Shown here in pieces: positions 6,318 to 10,535 of a stretch of 10,535 nucleotides of DNA (its first letter is position 1; each line of letters begins with the position of its first letter). The stretch is taken from the NCBI GenBank assembly GCA_938016235.1, contig CALLPU010000086.1, positions 1 through 10,535 of the forward strand. Direction: 5' to 3'. Source of the DNA: an uncultured Granulosicoccus sp. GTDB taxonomy: Bacteria; Pseudomonadota; Gammaproteobacteria; Granulosicoccales; Granulosicoccaceae. The position numbers and the translations under genes are program-made. The notes under the pieces were generated by a model. It was not told the DNA's origin, searched no databases, and saw only the letters and a program-made list of their open reading frames with translations.

Positions 6318-7013
6318 ATGCGAATTTTACTAGTCGAGGACGATACGGAAGCCGCGGCTTACCTCGTCAAGGGACTGACAGAAAGCGGCCATATGGTCGA
6401 ACACGCTGCCGATGGCGAGCAGGGCCTGCAAATGGCCGTCGCCAATGCCTACGACTCGATGATTATCGACCGCATGCTGCCGAAGCGTGACGGGCTCTCA
6501 GTAATCGAGGAGTTACGACGAATGGGCAACATGGCACCCGTTCTCATTCTCAGTGCGCTGGATGATGTTGATGAGCGAGTCACCGGACTGAAAGCCGGTG
6601 GCGATGACTACCTGACCAAGCCATATCAGCTGAGCGAACTGACTGCACGTTTACAGGCATTGACTCGTCGGGCACAGACAGGTGTGCAAGGGACAGTCTT
6701 GCATGTTGGCGATCTGACTCTGGATCTGATCAAGCACAAAGTCACACGATCCGGGCGCAACATCAATTTGCAACCGCGCGAGTTCCGGCTACTTGAGTAT
6801 CTGATGCAACATACTGGTCAGGTGGTTACTCGAAGCATGCTGCTGGAAAATGTGTGGGATTACCATTTCGATCCGCAAACCAACGTGATCGACGTACAGA
6901 TCAGCCGATTGAGAAGCAAGATCGACAAGGATTTTGACTCTCCGTTGCTGCATACCGTACGCGGTGCAGGCTACAAGCTACAGGAAGTGTCATCTACCGC
7001 AGAGACCAGCTAA
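6318..7013 (+). CDS. OmpR/PhoB-family response regulator
   Basis: I choose ATG 6318 (231 residues) because MRILLVEDD is the standard receiver start; an upstream frame opening at 6261 adds only non-conserved residues. The receiver (residues 1-115) has acidic D8 and D9, phospho-acceptor D51 (IIDRMLP), S79 and K101 (GGDDYLTKPY). A winged-helix DNA-binding domain covers about 128-226, with LQPREFRLLEYLMQH, the recognition region NVIDVQISRLRSKID, and TVRGAGYKL. GGGGG 4 bases before the ATG is a poor ribosome site. It pairs with the kinase downstream and is divergent from the MucD-like protease. From memory, similar regulators in alphaproteobacteria neighbour Do-family proteases. Envelope stress control is plausible, but the stimulus and targets are unknown. 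Confidence 0.92.
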   Translation: MRILLVEDDTEAAAYLVKGLTESGHMVEHAADGEQGLQMAVANAYDSMIIDRMLPKRDGLSVIEELRRMGNMAPVLILSALDDVDERVTGLKAGGDDYLTKPYQLSELTARLQALTRRAQTGVQGTVLHVGDLTLDLIKHKVTRSGRNINLQPREFRLLEYLMQHTGQVVTRSMLLENVWDYHFDPQTNVIDVQISRLRSKIDKDFDSPLLHTVRGAGYKLQEVSSTAETS

Positions 7014-7039
7014 TCCCACTATCCAACTGATTACAGCAC

Positions 7040-7104
7040 CTGCGCGGTAGCAACATAATTAAACGGACGTTTCTCCGGTGTAGCTCTTGCCGCGCAGTTT
7101 TTTT
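7040..7104 (+). terminator. Long-loop intrinsic terminator or attenuator between regulator and kinase
   Basis: CTGCGCGG (7040-7047) pairs perfectly with CCGCGCAG (7090-7097), followed by seven T bases (7098-7104). AGC at 7049-7051 can extend the pairing with GCT at 7083-7085. The loop is long, about 42 bases, and contains a smaller stem CGGA/TCCG. The pairing and T-tract fit a terminator, but the loop size lowers certainty. It begins 26 bases after the regulator stop, so kinase expression may depend on readthrough or its own promoter. Confidence 0.55.
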
Positions 7105-7146
7105 CACACATTAGCCGCACGACCCACCGGCCAGCCCCCGACACTG

Positions 7147-7161
7147 ACATGATGGTCATGT
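7147..7161. repeat. Inverted repeat ACATGA-TGG-TCATGT between regulator and kinase
   Basis: Perfect 6-bp arms flank a 3-base spacer, 108 bases before the kinase ATG and 43 bases after the T-tract of the preceding terminator-like structure. It could be an operator for a separate kinase promoter, or chance. No clear -35/-10 pair adjoins it. Confidence 0.3.
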
Positions 7162-7268
7162 GTGCCAAGTGCGCGCATCGGGTTCTGGCTTCCCTCACAA
7201 ACCCCGTTTGAATCAATCTCGCTTTTCCGAGCTGTCTATCAGAGGATGAGGGACGCTACACTATTACC

Positions 7269-8813
7269 ATGTCGCATCAGCAGAAATCAGCAAGCCTCGG
7301 CCCACTTTCGCAGAGCACCGGCAAACCAGCAGCGAAAGCCAGGACAAACACGCTGTTCGGCAGGCTTGACCAGCGACGACTGTTCCGAACCTCGGCATTC
7401 AGGCTGGCGTTAATCTATGCAACGCTCTTCAGTGCGCTGTCGGCAGCAACGCTCGGGTTTATCTACTGGTCTACCAGAGATCAGATTGAATCCCAGGTTG
7501 ATGCTCGGCTGCGGCTTGAAACTGATTACCTGATTAACCTGTACAAATCGGGAGCGCTGCCCGAGTTGCTTGAGGCTATTCAGCGACGCAATCAGATCGA
7601 TACCTACGGTCGATTCTATTATCTGGCCAACAACGAGGTGTCAACCGCCGCCACCGACCAGAATGGCGAAGCGTTGCCGATGCGTCTTAAATCCGTTCGG
7701 TCACACACTACCCGCAACATGGGCGATGTTGCTGATCTTGAACCTGGCAGCCCTCGCGCTTTTAATCCGGTACGTGTCGCGGAGACACGGTTGTCTGACG
7801 GTCTGAAACTGACCATAGGACATGAGATCAGCGATGAGAAAGCACTGCTTGACCACACGTTCGCGCTGGTCGCCGGAGCAACAGCGCTAACCTTGTTGTT
7901 TTCCCTCATTGGCGGATTGTGGATCGGCACATCGGTGCTTCGACGTATAGATTCCGTAAGCAGAACAGCCTCTGAAATCATGAGCGGAGATTTGTCTCAG
8001 CGTTTGTCCGTGACCGCCCGCGATGATGAATTCGACGAGATCTCTACAAAACTGAATCAGATGCTCAATCGCATCGAGGATCTGATGAAAAGCATGCAGC
8101 AGGTAACCAACAATGTTGCTCACGACTTGCGTAGCCCCCTGACGCGGTTGCGTAATCGGTTAGAGGTAACGCTACTGGAAGAGCGAGACCCGGAAAACTA
8201 CCGCGCCGTCATGGACGAAGCCATTGGCGATGCAGACAGCCTCATCCATACGTTTAACGCCATGCTGAGTATCGCCAGACTGGAAGCGGGTATAGATTCG
8301 GCACAATGGACAGAGACGCGAATCGGTGATCTGGCTGGCGAACTTGCAGAGCTGTACGAAGCTGTTGCTGAAGAGGAGGAGCAGCTGATTTTTTACAGCG
8401 ATATCCAGAGCAACCCGCGTTTTCGTTGCAACAGACACTTGCTGGCTCAGGCAATCACCAATTTGCTGGACAATGCCATCAAGTACACACCACAGCCTGG
8501 CACAGTCAGCTTGAGTGTGGCCGGAAACGATGAGTCTTTCAGCATCACGGTATCCGATAATGGGCCGGGCATCCCCGAACACGAACGGGAACGCGTATTC
8601 GAACGGTTCGTACGACTTGAGAATGAGCGTAATTCAGCCGGTAATGGCCTCGGCCTTAGCCTCGTTCAAGCGGTTGTCAGACTTCATTCTGCAACACTTG
8701 AACTCAACGACAACAATCCAGGCTTGCAGGTCACCATTCGATTCAAGCAGAAACGCCCGCTCGAAAAACGCAGTGGCGGTGCCAAACTGATCAAGATGAA
8801 GGACTATTCCTGA
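7269..8813 (+). CDS. Membrane sensor histidine kinase with HAMP domain
   Basis: This 514-residue kinase is probably the partner of the upstream response regulator. A basic cytoplasmic N-tail (1-43) precedes TM1 (about 44-67), a periplasmic sensor of about 130 residues, TM2 (about 197-222) and a HAMP linker (about 223-275). The dimerisation helix carries H285 in VAHDLRSPLTRLRNR. ATPase motifs follow: N box NLLDNAIKYTP (398-408), G1 DNGPGIP (430-436) and G2 GNGLGLSLV (458-466). ATG 7269 is the only early ATG in frame. There is no close Shine-Dalgarno sequence; a TACACT hexamer at 7257-7262 would put a transcription start on the ATG, hinting at a leaderless message, but it has no clear -35. A 255-base gap with a terminator-like structure separates it from the regulator. 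The stimulus cannot be read from the sequence. Confidence 0.92.
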   Translation: MSHQQKSASLGPLSQSTGKPAAKARTNTLFGRLDQRRLFRTSAFRLALIYATLFSALSAATLGFIYWSTRDQIESQVDARLRLETDYLINLYKSGALPELLEAIQRRNQIDTYGRFYYLANNEVSTAATDQNGEALPMRLKSVRSHTTRNMGDVADLEPGSPRAFNPVRVAETRLSDGLKLTIGHEISDEKALLDHTFALVAGATALTLLFSLIGGLWIGTSVLRRIDSVSRTASEIMSGDLSQRLSVTARDDEFDEISTKLNQMLNRIEDLMKSMQQVTNNVAHDLRSPLTRLRNRLEVTLLEERDPENYRAVMDEAIGDADSLIHTFNAMLSIARLEAGIDSAQWTETRIGDLAGELAELYEAVAEEEEQLIFYSDIQSNPRFRCNRHLLAQAITNLLDNAIKYTPQPGTVSLSVAGNDESFSITVSDNGPGIPEHERERVFERFVRLENERNSAGNGLGLSLVQAVVRLHSATLELNDNNPGLQVTIRFKQKRPLEKRSGGAKLIKMKDYS

Positions 8814-8855
8814 CCCGAGCTGTCATGAACCCGCCACTGTTTCTACGGCGGAGCA

Positions 8856-9329
8856 TCACTGAAGCAAGGCTTCATCATCGATCAGTGCTTGTCCGTTTTG
8901 CTCGATATACCAGGCCCAGACTGTTCTTGAGCCCTGCACGGTCGGCGCTACTTTCAGATTCAACTGCGTGTTGCGCGGCAGTGTGTCCAACTGCTCTGCG
9001 TGATGCGGCTGAATACGAACACCACGAGGCTTGTCATTAACAGTCACCCAAAGATAGTGACGCCCTTCTGCTCCTGACTGCACCACGGACAACCCGGTAA
9101 AAATACCTTGCAGGGTTTTACTCTGCGCGCGAATGGGCGAACCTTCACTCTGCGCTGACTCTGCCTGATAGTAAAAGTACAGCCCAACCACCAGCATGAT
9201 AACCGGCAAGGCCGTTAAAACAGAATGGATGGGGTTTTTCTGTTTAACCACATAGGCATCTTCCGGTGCAACCGGAGGCGGCCAGTCATAACGCTTTTTT
9301 CGAGTACGCTTTACCGGTGATTTACTCAA
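8856..9329 (-). CDS. Single-pass membrane protein of unknown function, coupled to yicC
   Basis: I read 157 residues from TTG 9329; the next in-frame Met is inside the membrane segment. AGGTG lies 7 bases before the TTG. The start overlaps the yicC stop by 8 bases, which favours translational coupling and supports the rare start codon. The N-terminus is strongly basic (KRTRKKRYDW), followed by one membrane span at about residues 35-54 (SVLTALPVIMLVVGLYFYY). The remaining 100 residues form a probable beta-rich domain with GIFTGLSVVQSG, HYLWVTVNDKPRGVRI and VWAWYIEQNG, giving an N-in, C-out topology. I do not recognise the family. A short hairpin (8860-8874) overlaps the last codons. Its position after yicC, where gmk often sits in relatives, does not reveal its role. 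Confidence 0.7.
   Translation of the reverse strand: MSKSPVKRTRKKRYDWPPPVAPEDAYVVKQKNPIHSVLTALPVIMLVVGLYFYYQAESAQSEGSPIRAQSKTLQGIFTGLSVVQSGAEGRHYLWVTVNDKPRGVRIQPHHAEQLDTLPRNTQLNLKVAPTVQGSRTVWAWYIEQNGQALIDDEALLQ
8860..8874. repeat. Hairpin TGAAGC-AAG-GCTTCA at the convergent gene end
   Basis: Perfect 6-bp arms surround a 3-base loop, overlapping the last codons of the - strand gene and lying 46 bases after the kinase stop. A second stem, CCGCC/GGCGG, lies at about 8831-8851. Neither is followed by a T-tract, so an intrinsic terminator is not demonstrated. Confidence 0.25.
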
Positions 9330-10188
9330 TGTTCTGCACCTGTTCGCGCATCTGCTCGATGATCACTTTCATCTCCACCGAGCCACTCGTGGTATTCACA
9401 TCATTCGATTTCGAACTGATGGTATTGGCTTCGCGGTTACATTCCTGCATCAGAAAATCCAGCCGCCTGCCAACCGGCTCCGTTCTTTGCACTGCGTTGC
9501 CGATTTCAATGCAATGAGCATCGAGCCGGTCCAGTTCTTCATCAATATCCAACCGCTGCGCTGCGTAAACCAACTCCTGCTCCAGGCGGGACTGATCAGG
9601 CTCAGCCTGCAATTGGGAAAGCTTGTTCAACCATCTCTCGCGCTGACGGCTCAGGACATCCGGCCGGATCATGCGCAGCTGGGCCACCTGCTCGGCCAGC
9701 TGCGAGGTCTTTGCGCACAGCAAGTCTCTGATTTGCTGACCTTCCCGTTCCCGGGTTTGCACAAAATCGGTTAGCGCAGCATCAAACACAGCGGTGGCGG
9801 CATCGGATAGATCGGACAGGGAATGCTCATGAGTATTCATCACTCCCGGCCACTGCATCAATCTGACCGTATCGATCACTGTGTTCTTGTCGGTCAATTC
9901 GGCTATGTTGTGACTCGCATCGAGCAGCGTGCTCAATAAAACCTGATTAAGTACTAACGGTTTGCTGGTGTCATCGGACTCAACAAGCTTCAGTGTCACC
10001 TCCACTTTGCCACGGCTTAGATGCGTAACCAGTCGTTCTCGCAGTTTGGCTTCCAGAACACGCAGCGGTTCAGGCAATCTCAGCACCACATCCAGGTAGC
10101 GGTGGTTGACTGACCGGAATTCGCAAACAATCTCGGTGCCAGCAATTCTGGTGCTCTCGCGCCCATAGGCTGTCATGCTGCGTAACAT
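9322..10188 (-). CDS. yicC: YicC-family endoribonuclease
   Basis: I choose ATG 10188 (288 residues), as the family begins M-x-R-SMTAYGR; the frame opens five codons earlier at GTG 10203. The length is close to the E. coli protein as I recall it (287). The N-terminal region shows MLRSMTAYGRES and EFRSVNHRYLDVVLRLPEPLR. The C-terminal DUF1732 region has EELDRLDAHCIEIG, VGRRLDFLMQECNREANTISSKSND and IIEQMREQVQNIE. The family is described as metal-dependent endoribonucleases acting on RNA, including small-RNA turnover in E. coli. It is divergent from rph, as in E. coli. The stop overlaps the TTG start of the next gene, so the two are likely cotranscribed. Confidence 0.95.
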   Translation of the reverse strand: MLRSMTAYGRESTRIAGTEIVCEFRSVNHRYLDVVLRLPEPLRVLEAKLRERLVTHLSRGKVEVTLKLVESDDTSKPLVLNQVLLSTLLDASHNIAELTDKNTVIDTVRLMQWPGVMNTHEHSLSDLSDAATAVFDAALTDFVQTREREGQQIRDLLCAKTSQLAEQVAQLRMIRPDVLSRQRERWLNKLSQLQAEPDQSRLEQELVYAAQRLDIDEELDRLDAHCIEIGNAVQRTEPVGRRLDFLMQECNREANTISSKSNDVNTTSGSVEMKVIIEQMREQVQNIE

Positions 10189-10203
10189 AGGGATTCTCAC
10201 CAC

Positions 10204-10466
10204 TCCAAATCACCGAATAGGCTGCAATTTACACGATCACGACCATCACGGGCCGCGTGACGCTGCCACCGAGATAATCAGGTGGCCGCCAGGTCGACCA
10301 GAAATGTCAGAGCGCTGCCCGCGCACTTGCGGATCGTACGTTGGTGTATTCCAGACGGTTGAGGCATTTAAGTTAGGTGCTTACTTCGTGCGAGCGGGTA
10401 TACTTTGCCGCCCCACGGACAGGCCTGTGGGCATACCGACGATGACTTCATTACCAGGACCAGACA
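10204..10466. promoter_or_regulatory. Divergent yicC/rph control region
   Basis: This 263-base region separates yicC and rph and should hold both promoters. On the + strand TATACT (10399-10404) matches five of six -10 positions and would start rph transcription near 10411; no good -35 is found at 17 bases. On the - strand a weak AT-rich element (TAAATT, about 10226-10231) could serve yicC. I found no convincing gene here; a frame across 10175-10495 overlaps both flanking starts and has no recognisable domain. Confidence 0.45.
10412..10431 (+). repeat. Hairpin in the rph leader with an embedded 10-bp palindrome
   Basis: CCCAC (10412-10416) pairs with GTGGG (10427-10431), and the perfect palindrome ACAGGCCTGT (10419-10428) overlaps the right arm. 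If transcription starts near 10411, this forms the very 5' end of the rph message. It could stabilise the message or bind a dimeric protein; this is inference. Confidence 0.3.
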
Positions 10467-10535
10467 ATGCGACCCAGCGGAAGAGCCAGCGATGAGCTTC
10501 GCAGCGTAAAATTTACGCGCCAGTTCACCAAGCAT
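10467..10535 (+). CDS. rph: Ribonuclease PH, first 23 codons (3' end outside window)
   Basis: ATG 10467 opens a frame that runs to the window end, encoding MRPSGRASDELRSVKFTRQF and three more residues, TKH. This is the conserved start of RNase PH (MRPSGR..D.LR.V..TR..TKH). AGGA lies 9 bases upstream of the ATG. RNase PH is a phosphate-dependent 3'-5' exoribonuclease that trims tRNA 3' ends. Divergence from yicC matches the arrangement in E. coli and other gammaproteobacteria, which supports both calls. Only the N-terminus is visible, so catalytic residues cannot be checked. Confidence 0.9.
   Translation, partial: MRPSGRASDELRSVKFTRQFTKH

Noticed and set aside
7149..7211. 20-codon frame MMVMCAKCAH... 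between regulator and kinase
   Set aside because: It has no Shine-Dalgarno sequence and no supporting feature; its ATG codons come from the ACATGA/TCATGT inverted repeat.
10175..10495. 106-codon + strand frame across the yicC/rph gap
   Set aside because: It overlaps both the yicC start and the rph start in a different frame and resembles no family.
1..10535. Mobile element, CRISPR array, tRNA or prophage content
   Set aside because: I found no spaced direct repeat array, transposase or integrase motif, or tRNA-like arms; every large frame fits ordinary chromosomal genes.

Overview
The window looks like chromosomal DNA of a gammaproteobacterium of moderate GC content. The clues are a YicC gene divergent from rph, a MucD/DegQ-type periplasmic protease, a VC0807-family membrane protein and a COG3014-family protein. 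I cannot name the genus. I see no tRNA, rRNA, insertion sequence, CRISPR array or prophage gene.

Layout from left to right. (1) Bases 3-923, + strand: the C-terminal part of a COG3014-family protein, cut by the window edge. (2) Bases 924-1341: a gene-poor stretch holding a compact candidate transcription unit. It has a near-perfect Shine-Dalgarno sequence, an 18-codon ORF, a UUCG-loop hairpin and a strong intrinsic terminator. (3) Bases 1342-3715, - strand: a probable two-gene operon. A PQQ-type aldose sugar dehydrogenase with a lipoprotein signal is followed by a VOC-plus-cupin fusion protein. (4) Bases 3799-4536, + strand: a VC0807-family membrane protein, divergent from that operon and with overlapping promoter candidates. 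(5) Bases 4657-6168, - strand: a MucD/DegQ-like protease. (6) Bases 6318-8813, + strand: an OmpR-family response regulator and a membrane histidine kinase, divergent from the protease and separated from each other by a 255 bp gap containing a terminator-like structure. (7) Bases 8856-10188, - strand: yicC followed by a translationally coupled one-TM protein of unknown function. (8) Base 10467 to the window end: the first 23 codons of rph.

The clearest functional module is envelope quality control. The periplasmic protease and the two-component system share a 149 bp divergent control region that carries two adjacent perfect 7-bp inverted repeats, so the regulator may control both sides. yicC and rph are both RNA-processing genes and share another divergent control region. 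The dehydrogenase/cupin pair suggests periplasmic sugar oxidation, but the role of the cupin is unknown. I did not find a clearly novel multi-gene defence or biosynthetic system. The most unusual item is the small unit at about 1066-1246, which could be a small-protein gene or a dual-function small RNA.
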